Of a DNA stretch of 64,000 bases, positions 1 to 8,678 are shown piece after piece. The DNA is taken from NCBI RefSeq assembly GCF_022346605.1, contig NZ_JAKRNT010000004.1, forward strand, positions 1 through 64,000, given 5' to 3'. The position numbers and the translations under genes were made by a program. Numbering within the stretch: position 1 is the stretch's first letter; every line of letters starts with the position of its first letter. A model generated the notes under the pieces. The model was not told the origin of the DNA. It did no database searches and worked only from the letters and a program-made list of their open reading frames with translations. Source of the stretch: Sporosarcina sp. ACRSL. GTDB lineage: Bacteria > Bacillota > Bacilli > Bacillales_A > Planococcaceae.

Positions 1-119
1 GCCATGGCACCAGCTAACAATTATGCTGGCCTTGCCTGCCAAGGCTAACATGTCCGCCACTCCATGTAAAATCCGCTGAGTTGTCGGCGATTGTGCTTTA
101 CACATACTTCTTGACGGTA

Positions 120-257
120 CCTCAAAGTGAAGTCGCCCGCGCTCAAAGTGAAGCCATCCGCGCTCAAAGTGAAGTCGCCCGCGCTCAAAGTGAAGCCATC
201 CGCGCTCAAAGTGAAGTCGCCCGCGCTCAAAGCGATGCCACCCACGCTAAAGCAAGC
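120..257. repeat. 21-bp-period intergenic array, core GCTCAAAGTGAAG
   Basis: Seven units start at 120, 141, 162, 183, 204, 225 and 246, exactly 21 bp apart. The core GCTCAAAGTGAAG is followed by alternating tails (TCGCCCGC or CCATCCGC), so the higher-order period is 42 bp in the middle. The last two units are degenerate. Reading frames cross the array but have no ribosome binding site or recognisable protein. It lies downstream of the tautomerase gene, past that gene's terminator. The rest of 1-119 shows nothing I can name. It belongs with the other 20/21-bp arrays of this window. Confidence 0.85.
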
Positions 258-288
258 TCCCGAACTCTCATCGCATCCACACCACAAA

Positions 289-324
289 CAAAAAAACGAT
301 GTGAGAATCAAGATTCTCACATCG
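289..324 (-). terminator. Rho-independent terminator of the tautomerase gene
   Basis: A perfect 13-bp inverted repeat (297-309 with 312-324) has a 2-nt centre. Read on the minus strand it is followed by a run of T. It begins seven bases past the stop codon of the minus-strand tautomerase gene. Confidence 0.85.
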
Positions 325-330
325 CTTCAA

Positions 331-519
331 TCATTCGGCGTCGCTCATGCGCTTGCCTGCTTTTGCGTAATGGTTTTTCGCCATTTCTTCGATGATGACA
401 GAAACGTTTTCAATAGGAGCCCCTGTTGTTTCAGCTACGACTGCAGACACTTTCTCACAGAGATTACGCTTCTGCTCATCCGTGCGGCCTTCAATCATTT
501 TTACAGTTACAATCGGCAT
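331..519 (-). CDS. ywhB: 4-oxalocrotonate tautomerase family protein (YwhB-like)
   Basis: A 62-residue protein of the 4-oxalocrotonate tautomerase family, whose members are small oligomeric enzymes using the N-terminal proline as general base. The catalytic Pro follows directly after the start Met (MPIVTVKMIEGR), and an Arg at about position 12 is also present. The full family length of about 60 residues is kept. ATG at 517-519 follows a strong site (AAAGGGGGAACTAG). It is divergent from ywhD, as in B. subtilis, where ywhB, ywhD and pbpG are also neighbours. The physiological substrate is unknown; the B. subtilis homologue tautomerises 2-hydroxymuconate in vitro. Confidence 0.93.
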   Translation of the reverse strand: MPIVTVKMIEGRTDEQKRNLCEKVSAVVAETTGAPIENVSVIIEEMAKNHYAKAGKRMSDAE

Positions 520-557
520 ACTAGTTCCCCCTTTCGCCTAAACTTAGGTATAGTGTA

Positions 558-563
558 TATAAT
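558..563 (+). promoter_or_regulatory. -10 element of the ywhD promoter
   Basis: TATAAT at 558-563 lies in the gap between divergent ywhB and ywhD, about 25 bp upstream of the ywhD start. I see no good -35 at the expected distance, so the assignment rests on the -10 and the position. Confidence 0.5.
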
Positions 564-587
564 AGCAGAGTGGGAGGGGTTATAGGA

Positions 588-1118
588 ATGTCGAATGAGC
601 AGAAACCAAAACAGAAAATAGGATTTACCATCATAAAAGACGATCCGACCGATGGACATAAAGGATTTGGTATCGGATCATTGTCATTGGAAAACGTCTC
701 GCCGGTCATCGTCGATATCGAGGAAGGGGAGGCGCGCATCGAAATTGGGGCCATGCATGCCCGGAGCGATACGGAGCGCGGGATCAAATTTACGACGAAC
801 CGCGAAGATTCCGAAGGCGGAAAGCCGTACTGGCTCGTCTGGGTGACGATCGATTTCAAAGAAGACGGCCCGTATTATGCAGGTGTCACGGCGTGCGAAA
901 TGGTCGTGAATCGCGAAAAGCGCAGAGGCTATAAAATTCTTGCAGATCATGTGAATAAAATGGATAAATCGATGAAGCGGCATATCATCGTGGATCATAT
1001 GGACGACAAATCGAAACAGATCCTTGCAGACTTTCTGTCCTCACACAATCAGGAAATGTGGGAGCGCAGCGAGCCGAAATTGCGCATCGATTTAGGTGTG
1101 GAATCCCCAGAATTATGA
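588..1118 (+). CDS. ywhD: YwhD family protein
   Basis: A 176-residue protein of the conserved, functionally uncharacterised YwhD family of Bacillales. ATG 588 is preferred over an in-frame GTG at 570 because the sequence GGGAGGGGT at 572-580 is then an ideally spaced ribosome binding site. No signal peptide or membrane segment is visible. The protein is soluble and rich in charged residues. Placement between the tautomerase and the penicillin-binding protein repeats the B. subtilis order. No function can be assigned from sequence. Confidence 0.88.
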   Translation: MSNEQKPKQKIGFTIIKDDPTDGHKGFGIGSLSLENVSPVIVDIEEGEARIEIGAMHARSDTERGIKFTTNREDSEGGKPYWLVWVTIDFKEDGPYYAGVTACEMVVNREKRRGYKILADHVNKMDKSMKRHIIVDHMDDKSKQILADFLSSHNQEMWERSEPKLRIDLGVESPEL

Positions 1119-1302
1119 ACAAACTGTGAAACTTGGTAACTTCCGCGGCATCTGAGGTTGAATGTCTACGAAAAAGGAAGTACACTGAACTTACAGCTTG
1201 CAATTGTAAGCTAGGACAACCGAAGTTATGCGCCTGCTGTCTATTCATGGTTCAACACAACCCAAGCATTGAGCCGCCATGGATAGCTTGCATTTCAACG
1301 GT

Positions 1303-1351
1303 AAAAAAAGCTTTGCCTCACTGATTTAATTCAGAAGGGCAAAGCTTTTTT
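1303..1351. terminator. Bidirectional-looking terminator after ywhD
   Basis: AAAGCTTTGCC (from about 1306) pairs with GGGCAAAGCTTT (1337-1348), with A-rich sequence on the left and a T-run on the right. It can therefore work in both directions between convergent ywhD and pbpG, although it is nearly 200 bp from the ywhD stop. Confidence 0.8.
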
Positions 1352-1364
1352 GATGTTCAACTTC

Positions 1365-1476
1365 GTCTAGACTCCGAGCGCCAGAAGCTCGGGGTCATAA
1401 GTCAAAGCTGCTCTGTGGCAAAAGGCGCCACGCCGCATCTTCGCCTTATGCCCGTCGCCTCTAGGCAGGCGCCAGT
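1365..1476. repeat. Imperfect inverted-repeat element between ywhD and pbpG
   Basis: This stretch starts GTCTAGACTCCGAGCGCC and ends CTAGGCAGGCGCC, with an internal pair GGTCATAAG/CTTATGCCC (about 1392-1401 and 1445-1453) and GGCGCC palindromes. It resembles a dispersed GC-rich hairpin element that I recall from Bacillus-group intergenic regions. That resemblance is from memory and was not tested. No gene is visible between 1119 and 1605. Confidence 0.45.
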
Positions 1477-1480
1477 GATT

Positions 1481-1605
1481 GTGCTCGCAACGCTGCGCTT
1501 ATGCTCGCAAAAGCCGTTCTTCGTGACGGCTAGTGCAAAGATGTGCTCGTAACGCTACGCTTTTACTCGCAAAAGCCGTTCTTCGTGACGGCTTTCGCTT
1601 TTGTT
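1481..1605. repeat. Tandem pair of a dispersed element (copies A and B)
   Basis: Two adjacent copies (about 1481-1530 and 1532-1596) share GTGCTCGCAACGCT, GCTCGCAAAAGCCG and TTCTTCGTGACGGCT. Copy B continues to the pbpG stop codon at 1606. A third, inverted copy lies at 39601-39668 upstream of rpmE. Each copy carries short internal complementarity. No open frame is meaningful. Confidence 0.7.
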
Positions 1606-3663
1606 TTATTCAAAAAACGAAAACGGGAATAGATCGAATGTGCCAGATTCCTCTTCACCGTTGTTTCGCTTTTCCCTCAAGTTTTTGTCGGTGCATAGTT
1701 TTTGTGGCATGTCTTTCTCCTTCACGTACATGAGCCGCTGTTTCGGACATTCGTTGACTGCGATGCCGCCGGTTTCGATGTCGACGATGACGCCGCTCAC
1801 GCCTTTCGGTGGGATGAACGGTTCTGGAGTTTTGCCGGCGTGGACTGTCTCCATGAAGTCTATCCAGATTTTCTTGGACGCCGCTTTGTCTTCTAATTCC
1901 GTCAGTTGCTGGCCGATGTCGTACCCGGTCCAAATCCCGGCTGTCAGCGAAGGAGTATAACCGACCAAATATTGATCGGAAATCGTCGTACCCGATTTTG
2001 CGGCGTACGGTCTTTTTTGCTTCGAGCGCATCGACAGCCCCGTTGAAACGGAATAATCATTGAAAACAGGGTCGAACATGCCTGTCATCAAATGGGTGAG
2101 GACAAATGCGTCCTGCTCGGTAATCACTCGCTTCGTGCTCCTCTTCGGCTGTTCGTACACCGTTTTTCCTTCTGCATCGGTAATTGATACAATCGTCGTC
2201 GGTACAACTTCCAACCCACCCGAAGCAAGTCGGTTATACGCATTCGTCATTTCGAGCAAGGTCACAGTTGAAGTACCCAAAGCGACAGCGGGGGACTCCT
2301 GGAACTTGACGTCGAGTCCAAGCCGCTCCGCCATTTTATTGAACTTTTTATAGCCGATATCTTCAAGTGTTTTCACGGCATAAATATTATCCGATATAGC
2401 GATCGCCTGTGCGAGGGAAATCGGATGGCCCGCAAACTTGCCGTTGACGTTTTTCGGCTCGTACGTCGAACGCCCTTCATCGTATGTGAAAATCGTCCGT
2501 TCCGTCGACATGAACGTGAGCGGATTATAGCCGTCTTCAAGCGCTGCAGCATACAAAATCGGCTTCATGACAGACCCGGGCTGCCGTTTCGCCTGCGTCA
2601 CCCGGTTGAAAGGGCTCTCGCGATAGTTTAATCCGCCGACGAGCGAAGTGATTGCCCCGGTTTCAGGTTCCATCGATATGAATCCGACTTGCAGTCCGCT
2701 ATCCGGCATCCATTTTTCGATGAACTCCTCCGCCGTCTGCTGATGATGCGGATCGAGCGTCGTCCGGATTGTCCAACCGCCTTCCGCTGGATATCTACCT
2801 TTCTCGCTTAAAATCTGTTCCGCTTCCCGCCACACTTCGTCCAGGAAATATGGGGCAACCCGCTTCATATCCCTCCAATCTTCGGTCTTCAACGTCACCG
2901 CCACATCCACCGCGCGTTGCCTTTGTACTTCAGTAATGAACCCTTGATTTTCCATTAGGGAAAGGATCAACAATTGACGTTCACGGGAACGTTCGGGATT
3001 ATCCAACGGATCGAAAACGGCCGGACCTTTCGCAATCGCCGTAATAACAGCGGCCTCTTCAAGTGTCAACTCTTGCGCAGGTTTTGCGAAATAAAACCTG
3101 CTTGCTGCCTCGACACCATACATCCCATGTCCGAAATAGACTGTATTCAAATAGCCTTCCAAAATGACGTCTTTCTCGTAAAAAACTTCCAACCGATACG
3201 CATAGAGCGCTTCTTTTATTTTCCGATTCCATGATTTTTCATGTGTCAAATACAAATTCCGGGCATACTGCTGAGTGATGGAACTTGCGCCTTCCGCTTT
3301 CCGCATTGTCTTCAAATCTTTTAACACAGCACCAGCGATCCGTTTATAATCAAATCCATTATGTTCATAAAAATTACGGTCTTCCGTTGCAATGACCGCG
3401 TCGATCAGAAACGGAGAAATTTCATCGAGACTTACCCAATACCGGCGCTCTGCAGAGAATTTATCACCGATCTGCCGTCCGTTCTTATCGAGGAACACGC
3501 TCGCTTTCGGCACGCTCAACGAAGGGGCGCCCGTAATTTGCGCATAGAGCCGGAGACATAGAAACATAGTGAAAAGCGCCGTCAGCGCCGTCACAAGTAG
3601 CAGGGCGATGCGTCGAACGAAATGTTGTCTCTTCTTTTTCTTTTTATAATCGACCCGTCTCAT
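1606..3663 (-). CDS. pbpG: Class A penicillin-binding protein (transglycosylase/transpeptidase, PbpG-like)
   Basis: A 685-residue bifunctional peptidoglycan synthase. A short Lys/Arg-rich cytoplasmic tail is followed by one membrane anchor (about residues 18-42). The glycosyltransferase domain shows EDRNFYEHNG and GASSITQQYARN. The transpeptidase domain shows SxxK (QPGSVMKP), SDN and KSGT. The catalytic residues are therefore all present, and it acts on the outer face of the membrane. ATG 3661-3663 follows GGGAGAAGGG. The position next to ywhD matches B. subtilis pbpG (PBP2d), which is made in the forespore. Forespore expression here is only inferred. The C-terminal tail is short and Glu/Phe-rich. 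Confidence 0.92.
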   Translation of the reverse strand: MRRVDYKKKKKRQHFVRRIALLLVTALTALFTMFLCLRLYAQITGAPSLSVPKASVFLDKNGRQIGDKFSAERRYWVSLDEISPFLIDAVIATEDRNFYEHNGFDYKRIAGAVLKDLKTMRKAEGASSITQQYARNLYLTHEKSWNRKIKEALYAYRLEVFYEKDVILEGYLNTVYFGHGMYGVEAASRFYFAKPAQELTLEEAAVITAIAKGPAVFDPLDNPERSRERQLLILSLMENQGFITEVQRQRAVDVAVTLKTEDWRDMKRVAPYFLDEVWREAEQILSEKGRYPAEGGWTIRTTLDPHHQQTAEEFIEKWMPDSGLQVGFISMEPETGAITSLVGGLNYRESPFNRVTQAKRQPGSVMKPILYAAALEDGYNPLTFMSTERTIFTYDEGRSTYEPKNVNGKFAGHPISLAQAIAISDNIYAVKTLEDIGYKKFNKMAERLGLDVKFQESPAVALGTSTVTLLEMTNAYNRLASGGLEVVPTTIVSITDAEGKTVYEQPKRSTKRVITEQDAFVLTHLMTGMFDPVFNDYSVSTGLSMRSKQKRPYAAKSGTTISDQYLVGYTPSLTAGIWTGYDIGQQLTELEDKAASKKIWIDFMETVHAGKTPEPFIPPKGVSGVIVDIETGGIAVNECPKQRLMYVKEKDMPQKLCTDKNLREKRNNGEEESGTFDLFPFSFFE

Positions 3664-3763
3664 ACAATCCCTTCTCCCACCGTTCTTTTTAGTCAGTATG
3701 GGACAGGGGCGGGAAGATTAAACGGGGAACCGGCGAAAAAGCATCAATTCGATTCGCGATCTA

Positions 3764-3793
3764 TTGGAATAGTGTAGGGAAAAACGATATAAT
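3764..3793 (+). promoter_or_regulatory. SigA-type promoter of ywiB-argS
   Basis: TTGGAA at 3764-3769 and TATAAT at 3788-3793 are separated by 18 bp, followed after about 36 bp by the ywiB start. It is divergent from pbpG. Confidence 0.7.
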
Positions 3794-3828
3794 GAATAGA
3801 TATTTTGAACGTCAAGGGCGGTGCAAGA

Positions 3829-4254
3829 GTGAAATCAAACATGGAAGGACGAAACGTCGATGTCCGTCTCCAGTCAGCGATCCGGCATGTCGGCCAAGCT
3901 GCGGACAAGCATGAGCTTACGGCTTCCGGGTCAATCATTGAAAAAGCCGGAAAAGCCTACCTGCAATTTACGGAAAATGTGAACGGACAACAAGTGAGGA
4001 CGACGGTAAAGCTTGATCAGAAAGATGCATTGATCATGCGGACCGGGGCCGTTCAAATGCGCCTGCCTTTCTCGATTGGCGACATGCGACCCGGCACGTA
4101 TGGCAGCGGTCCGGCAACTTTCGATCTGTTAGTGAAGACGACGAAATTGGAAGTCCGACCGGATGAGTTCATCGCACATTATGAATTGCATTCGGAAGGC
4201 ACATTACTAGGCACACACGAATTAACGATTACATATACGGAGGGACAACAATGA
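3829..4254 (+). CDS. ywiB: DUF1934 domain protein YwiB
   Basis: A 141-residue DUF1934 protein with a calycin-like beta-barrel fold in known homologues and no established function. GTG 3829 is chosen because AAGGGCGGT lies just upstream and the resulting length matches the family (about 142). An in-frame TTG at 3805 lacks a site. Its last codon overlaps the argS start (ATGA), indicating translational coupling. The same pair ywiB-argS occurs in B. subtilis. Confidence 0.85.
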   Translation: MKSNMEGRNVDVRLQSAIRHVGQAADKHELTASGSIIEKAGKAYLQFTENVNGQQVRTTVKLDQKDALIMRTGAVQMRLPFSIGDMRPGTYGSGPATFDLLVKTTKLEVRPDEFIAHYELHSEGTLLGTHELTITYTEGQQ

Positions 4255-5918
4255 ACGCAGTTGAAAAAATCCAACAGGAAATTAAAGAAGCATTCCGCGA
4301 AGCGGTGCTCGCTTCCGGGCTAGCAGACGAATCCGCAATGCCGGACATCATTCTCGAAACGCCGAAAAACAAAGAGAACGGGGACTATGCAACGAACATC
4401 GCGATGCAATTGACAAAAATTGCGAAAAAGCCGCCTCGCGCAATCGCGGAAGCTATTCTTGAGAAACTGGACACATCCTCGACATCCATCAAATCGTTGG
4501 AAATTGCGGGTCCAGGATTCATTAATATCCGCCTGAAAAGCGATTATTTAGGCGAAGTCGTCAAAACAGTGCTTTCCCAAGGAGCGGATTACGGCCGTTC
4601 CACGTACGGCAACAATGAAAAAGTCCAAGTTGAATTCGTTTCCGCGAATCCGACGGGCGACTTGCATCTCGGGCATGCTCGAGGTGCTTCGATTGGTGAT
4701 TCGTTGTGCAATATCCTCGATTTTGCAGGCTTTGACGTATCACGGGAATATTACATCAATGACGCGGGCAATCAAGTGAATAATTTGGCCCTTTCCGTCG
4801 AGGCGCGATACTTCCAAGCATTAGGTCTTGAAAAGGAAATGCCGGAAGACGGCTACCACGGTCAAGACATCATCGATATCGGTGAGAAGCTCGCAGAGGA
4901 GTTTGGCGATAAGTATGTCAACGTCGGAGAAAAGGAGCGTCTTGAGTTTTTTAGAAAGTATGGCCTTGAATTCGAATTGGCGAAACTGAAGAAGGACTTG
5001 GAAGATTTCCGTGTGCCGTTCGACAACTGGTTCTCTGAAACGTCTTTGTATACGGACGGGAAAATCGGCATCGCGCTCGATAAATTGCGTGCGAACGGGC
5101 ATGTGTTCGAGGAGGATGGGGCAACGTGGTTCCGTTCGACGACATTCGGTGATGATAAAGACCGCGTGCTCATTAAAAATGACGGCACGTACACGTATTT
5201 GACGCCGGATATCGCATATCACGAGGATAAATTGCGCCGCGGCTTCGATAAACTCATTAACATTTGGGGAGCCGACCACCACGGCTATATTCCGCGGATG
5301 AAAGCGGCGATCGAGGCACTCGGCTACGATCGCGATACGCTCGAAGTGGAAGTTGCGCAAATGGTGCAGCTGTATAAAGACGGCGAGAAATTCAAGATGA
5401 GCAAGCGTACCGGGAAAGCAGTAACACTTCGCGAACTCGTCGAGGAAGTCGGCTTGGACGCGGTCCGTTACTTCTTCGCAATGCGCTCAGCCGATTCACA
5501 AATGGATTTCGACCTCGATTTGGCGATTTCGCAGTCTAATGAAAACCCGGTCTACTACTCGCAATACGCGCATGCCCGTATTTCATCGATCCTCCGTCAA
5601 GCGGATGAAGCAAATCTGGCTGCTTCGATAGATCATGTTGATTTATTGCAGTCGGAGAAGGAATTGTCGCTGTTGAAGAAAATCGGTGACTTCCCGAAAG
5701 CCGTCAGCGATGCAGCAAGGCTCCGCGCACCGCACCGGATCACCAACTATATCCAGGAGCTAGCCGCGGAATTCCACAGCTTCTACAATGCCGAAAAAGT
5801 GCTCGACCCGGATAACCGCGACCTGTCCGAAGCACGCCTCGCATTGATCACAGCAACGCGCACGACGATCGCGAATGCATTGAAACTAATCGGCGTCGCA
5901 GCGCCTGAAAGAATGTAA
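4251..5918 (+). CDS. argS: Arginyl-tRNA synthetase
   Basis: A 555-residue class Ia aminoacyl-tRNA synthetase that charges tRNA-Arg in the cytoplasm. An N-terminal additional domain (about residues 1-100) is followed by the Rossmann catalytic core with the HIGH-type motif HLGHARG and the late signature KMSKRTGK. The all-alpha DALR anticodon-binding domain closes the protein. Length is typical for Bacillus (556). It overlaps ywiB by four bases and is followed by its own terminator. Confidence 0.97.
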   Translation: MNAVEKIQQEIKEAFREAVLASGLADESAMPDIILETPKNKENGDYATNIAMQLTKIAKKPPRAIAEAILEKLDTSSTSIKSLEIAGPGFINIRLKSDYLGEVVKTVLSQGADYGRSTYGNNEKVQVEFVSANPTGDLHLGHARGASIGDSLCNILDFAGFDVSREYYINDAGNQVNNLALSVEARYFQALGLEKEMPEDGYHGQDIIDIGEKLAEEFGDKYVNVGEKERLEFFRKYGLEFELAKLKKDLEDFRVPFDNWFSETSLYTDGKIGIALDKLRANGHVFEEDGATWFRSTTFGDDKDRVLIKNDGTYTYLTPDIAYHEDKLRRGFDKLINIWGADHHGYIPRMKAAIEALGYDRDTLEVEVAQMVQLYKDGEKFKMSKRTGKAVTLRELVEEVGLDAVRYFFAMRSADSQMDFDLDLAISQSNENPVYYSQYAHARISSILRQADEANLAASIDHVDLLQSEKELSLLKKIGDFPKAVSDAARLRAPHRITNYIQELAAEFHSFYNAEKVLDPDNRDLSEARLALITATRTTIANALKLIGVAAPERM

Positions 5919-5926
5919 ATTGATAC

Positions 5927-5965
5927 GCCCCTCTGCTTGAAATGTCGGCAGAGGGGCAATTTTTT
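5927..5965 (+). terminator. Rho-independent terminator of argS
   Basis: GCCCCTCTGC (5927-5936) pairs with GCAGAGGGGC (5948-5957), followed by TTTTTT. The first unit of the following array begins directly after the T-run. Confidence 0.92.
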
Positions 5966-5966
5966 G

Positions 5967-6146
5967 CGCATAAATCCTAGAATTGACGCATAAACGCAGC
6001 GAGAAGCGCATAATTCCTATAATATGCGCATAAAAGCCGTGAAATGCGCATAAATCTGGCAAGAGACGCATAACTCTTGGAAAGTACGCATAAATCCTAG
6101 GAAACACGCATAAATCGGTTAAACTGCTCATAACTATTAAGCGACT
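5967..6146. repeat. 20-bp-period array, core CGCATAAA (arm 1)
   Basis: Nine units start at 5967, 5987, 6007, 6027, 6047, 6067, 6087, 6107 and 6127, exactly 20 bp apart. Each has CGCATAA followed by 12-13 unrelated bases; the last reads CTCATAA. There is no dyad in the core, so it is not a CRISPR array. It lies between the argS terminator and the cobalamin riboswitch. Confidence 0.95.
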
Positions 6147-6190
6147 CAAGATGAAACAACATTAGTCGTCAGGAAGAGCCATCATGCAAA

Positions 6191-6316
6191 TTTATGAGCG
6201 AGTTTGAAGCAGTTTTGCGCGAGTTCGGGCTAGTTATGATCAAGTTTGTGCTCGTTTTGCGCGAGTCCGAGTGAGTTATGCGCAAATTCGAACGAGTTAT
6301 GCTCAATTCGGGACTT
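6191..6316. repeat. 21-bp-period array, core GTTATGCGCGAGTT (arm 2, opposite orientation)
   Basis: Six units start at 6191, 6212, 6233, 6254, 6275 and 6296, exactly 21 bp apart. The core TTATGCGC is the reverse complement of the GCGCATAA core of arm 1, so the two arms face each other across about 45 bp. Confidence 0.93.
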
Positions 6317-6362
6317 ACGACTCACTTCTTTCTTTACTTTCCCATATCTCCAAAAACTGTAG

Positions 6363-6368
6363 TATAAT
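6363..6368 (+). promoter_or_regulatory. -10 element upstream of the cobalamin riboswitch
   Basis: TATAAT at 6363-6368, about 30 bp before the first riboswitch stem. No convincing -35 is visible. Confidence 0.5.
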
Positions 6369-6396
6369 AAATCAGAACAATAATTACATAACCAAA

Positions 6397-6559
6397 CATG
6401 AAGGTGCCCCGCCGTCAACGCCGGGGTTAAAAGGGAAGCCGGTTCGAATCCGGTGCGGTCCCGCCACTGTAAATGCTCGCAAGCCGCAACAATGCCACTG
6501 GATAGTTTCCGGGAAGGCGCGGTACGCGATGAGCCTGAGCCAGGAGACCTGCCTTCATG
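6397..6559 (+). promoter_or_regulatory. Cobalamin (B12) riboswitch
   Basis: The aptamer is closed by P1 CATGAAGG (6397-6404) with CCTTCATG (6552-6559). Inside are the conserved stretches GGGAAGCCGGT, GGTGCGGTCCCGCCACTGTAA and the B12 box AGCCAGGAGACCTGCC (6538-6553). These segments are diagnostic for the class. It precedes btuF, so adenosylcobalamin is expected to switch off the transport and salvage genes. Confidence 0.97.
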
Positions 6560-6642
6560 AGTCACCCGTACCCTACGAGGATAGGTTTGGTGGAAATCAG
6601 CGCGTATCTAGTAATTTCAGTAGCTGTATTTTTACTAAACAC

Positions 6643-6677
6643 ATTCCTCCGTCGACAAAACGGGGGATTTTTATTTG
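6643..6677 (+). terminator. Candidate expression-platform terminator of the riboswitch
   Basis: TTCCTCCGT (6644-6652) pairs with ACGGGGGAT (6660-6668), with one mismatch and a G-T pair, followed by TTTTTATTT. It sits between the aptamer and the btuF ribosome binding site, as expected for transcriptional attenuation. Confidence 0.65.
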
Positions 6678-6699
6678 GAACAAACAGGAGGAAATCAGA

Positions 6700-7692
6700 A
6701 TGAAGAAGATTTGGCAGCTTTGGCTCACAGCAATTCTAGCGACGTTCCTGCTCGCGGCATGCGGCACGGATGATGCGAAGAAAGATGACACACCTGCAAC
6801 AGAAAATACACAAACAGAGGATCAGGCGACTGACGAGTCATCTGAAGAAACAGCGGAAGCATTTCCAGTAACGCTGACGGATGCAGTCGGCAATGAAATC
6901 ACGATCGAACAAGCACCTGAAACAATCGTTTCCATGATTCCGAGCAACACGGAAATCCTGTTCGCGCTCGGCCTAAACGACGAAATTGTCGGAGTTAACG
7001 ACTGGGATAACTATCCTGAAGAAGCGCTTGAAAAAGAGAAAATCGGCGGCATGGAATTTAACGTCGAAAAAATTATCTCGATGACCCCGGATATCGTGTT
7101 CGCACACGAATCGATGCTCGGCGTAGGGGATGAAGGTCTTCAACAACTCCGCGACGCGGGACTTACAGTTTTTGTTGTAAAAAATGCAGCAGATTTCGAA
7201 CAAACATATGAAACAATCCAAACAATCGGCCAGGCAACCGGCAAAACGGAAGAAGCTGAAAAAATCGTTGAGGACATGAAAGCAAAAGTCGAAGAAGTCG
7301 TTGCGAAAACAGCAACTGTCGAGAATAAAAAACGTGTATTCATCGAAACATCAGATGCACCTGAAATTTATGCACCTGGCAAAAATACGTTCATGCAGCA
7401 ATTCCTTGATATGATCGGTGCTGAAAATATCGTCACGGAAGAAGGCTGGGTCATGATCAGCCCGGAAGAAATCGTGAGCCAGAACCCTGACGTCATCATC
7501 GTCATGTACAGCTATGTGCCCGATATCGTCGAAAGCGTGAAAAACCGTGACGGCTTCAGTGACATTACCGCTGTTAAGGAAGACGCGGTCATCCAAGTCG
7601 ACGAGAATATAACAAGCCGCACAGGTCCGCGTCTCGCACAAGGTCTTGAAGAAGTGGCGAAAGCCATCTATCCAGAGGCGTTTGGTGAATAA
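6700..7692 (+). CDS. btuF: Cobalamin ABC transporter substrate-binding lipoprotein BtuF
   Basis: A 330-residue lipoprotein. A Lys-containing start and hydrophobic stretch end in lipobox LAAC, so Cys20 is the expected lipidation site. An acidic linker (about 22-55) precedes the TroA/BtuF-type periplasmic-binding fold, beginning VTLTDAVGNEITIEQAPET. It should capture cobalamin or cobinamide outside the membrane and deliver it to BtuC. ATG 6700 follows CAGGAGGAAATCAG. The open frame extends upstream through the riboswitch, but that part is untranslated leader. The stop overlaps the btuC start. Vitamin specificity follows from the riboswitch and the neighbours. Confidence 0.92.
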   Translation: MKKIWQLWLTAILATFLLAACGTDDAKKDDTPATENTQTEDQATDESSEETAEAFPVTLTDAVGNEITIEQAPETIVSMIPSNTEILFALGLNDEIVGVNDWDNYPEEALEKEKIGGMEFNVEKIISMTPDIVFAHESMLGVGDEGLQQLRDAGLTVFVVKNAADFEQTYETIQTIGQATGKTEEAEKIVEDMKAKVEEVVAKTATVENKKRVFIETSDAPEIYAPGKNTFMQQFLDMIGAENIVTEEGWVMISPEEIVSQNPDVIIVMYSYVPDIVESVKNRDGFSDITAVKEDAVIQVDENITSRTGPRLAQGLEEVAKAIYPEAFGE

Positions 7693-8677
7693 AGCAACAC
7701 TCGCCTACATCGTGTCCGCCGCCACGCTTCTCGTGGCGGTTTGGCTCGGTGTTTCGATTGGAACTGTTAAAATTCCGATCAGTACGTTTTGGGATTCGTC
7801 GGATACGACCGCTTCCAACATCCTTTGGAAAATCCGCATGCCCCGCGTCATCTTAGCAGGGCTTGTCGGCGCGGCACTCGCGATTTCCGGGGCCGCTTTC
7901 CAAGGATTGCTGAAAAACCCGCTTGCGGATCCATACACACTCGGAGTGTCATCCGGCGCCTCGGTGGGTGCTGTCGTGACACTCTTTTTCGGTTTATCGA
8001 TTCCAATCTTAGGCACATACACCTTACCTGTTTTCAGCATGACCGCGGCCACCCTTACGATGTTCCTCGTCATCGGCTTCGCAAGGCTCGTCGACCGTTC
8101 AATGAAAATGGAGACGATCATCCTCACCGGCATCATCTTCGGTTCATTTTTAGGCTCCGTCCTGTCGCTTATGATCGCACTCACTGGCGAAGAACTGCGA
8201 CAAATTATCGGCTGGCTCCTCGGCAGCGTTTCGATGCGCGGCTGGACGTATATCGTCATGGTGCTGCCGTTCGTCGTGATTGGTTCCTTCATTTTGTGGA
8301 TGAACCGGAGGGAATTGAACGCCATGCTGTTCGGCGAGGAACGCGCCCACCATTTAGGCGTCAACGTCAAACGACGGAAATTCATGATCCTCATCGGCGG
8401 TTCCATTCTAACTGGGTCCGCTGTTGCGGTATCCGGAACGATCGGCTTCGTAGGACTCGTCGTTCCGCATATGACGCGCCTCATGTGGGGATCCGACCAC
8501 CGGCATCTACTAACACTATCATTCATGAACGGAGCGTCATTGCTCATCATTTGCGACCTCATCGCCCGGACGATCATCTCGCCTTCGGAACTTCCGGTCG
8601 GCGTCATTACAGCGTTCATCGGTGCGCCGGTGTTCGCGTACATTTTCTACAGACAGAGAAGGAAAGGGGCCATGTAA
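7685..8677 (+). CDS. btuC: Cobalamin ABC transporter permease BtuC
   Basis: A 330-residue FecCD/BtuC-type permease with about ten membrane helices. It shows the conserved RMPR segment (KIRMPRVILAGLVGAALAISG), GLLKNPLADPYTLGVSSGA and GFVGLVVPHMTR. GTG 7685 is chosen because AGAGGCG lies just upstream and the start then overlaps the btuF stop by eight bases. A start at 7646 would add 13 residues inside btuF without a good site. It forms the transmembrane pore with the ATPase encoded next. Confidence 0.92.
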   Translation: MNKATLAYIVSAATLLVAVWLGVSIGTVKIPISTFWDSSDTTASNILWKIRMPRVILAGLVGAALAISGAAFQGLLKNPLADPYTLGVSSGASVGAVVTLFFGLSIPILGTYTLPVFSMTAATLTMFLVIGFARLVDRSMKMETIILTGIIFGSFLGSVLSLMIALTGEELRQIIGWLLGSVSMRGWTYIVMVLPFVVIGSFILWMNRRELNAMLFGEERAHHLGVNVKRRKFMILIGGSILTGSAVAVSGTIGFVGLVVPHMTRLMWGSDHRHLLTLSFMNGASLLIICDLIARTIISPSELPVGVITAFIGAPVFAYIFYRQRRKGAM

Positions 8678-8678
8678 T

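Noticed and set aside
127..585. Open frame of about 150 residues with heptad repeats
   Set aside because: It is produced by the 21-bp array, has no ribosome binding site, and runs antisense over the tautomerase gene.
5967..6146. CRISPR array
   Set aside because: The conserved part is only 7-8 bp, not palindromic, the unit is 20 bp, and no cas genes are present.
6271..6699. Upstream extension of the btuF frame
   Set aside because: This part is array and riboswitch sequence; the lipoprotein signal and ribosome binding site fix the start at 6700.
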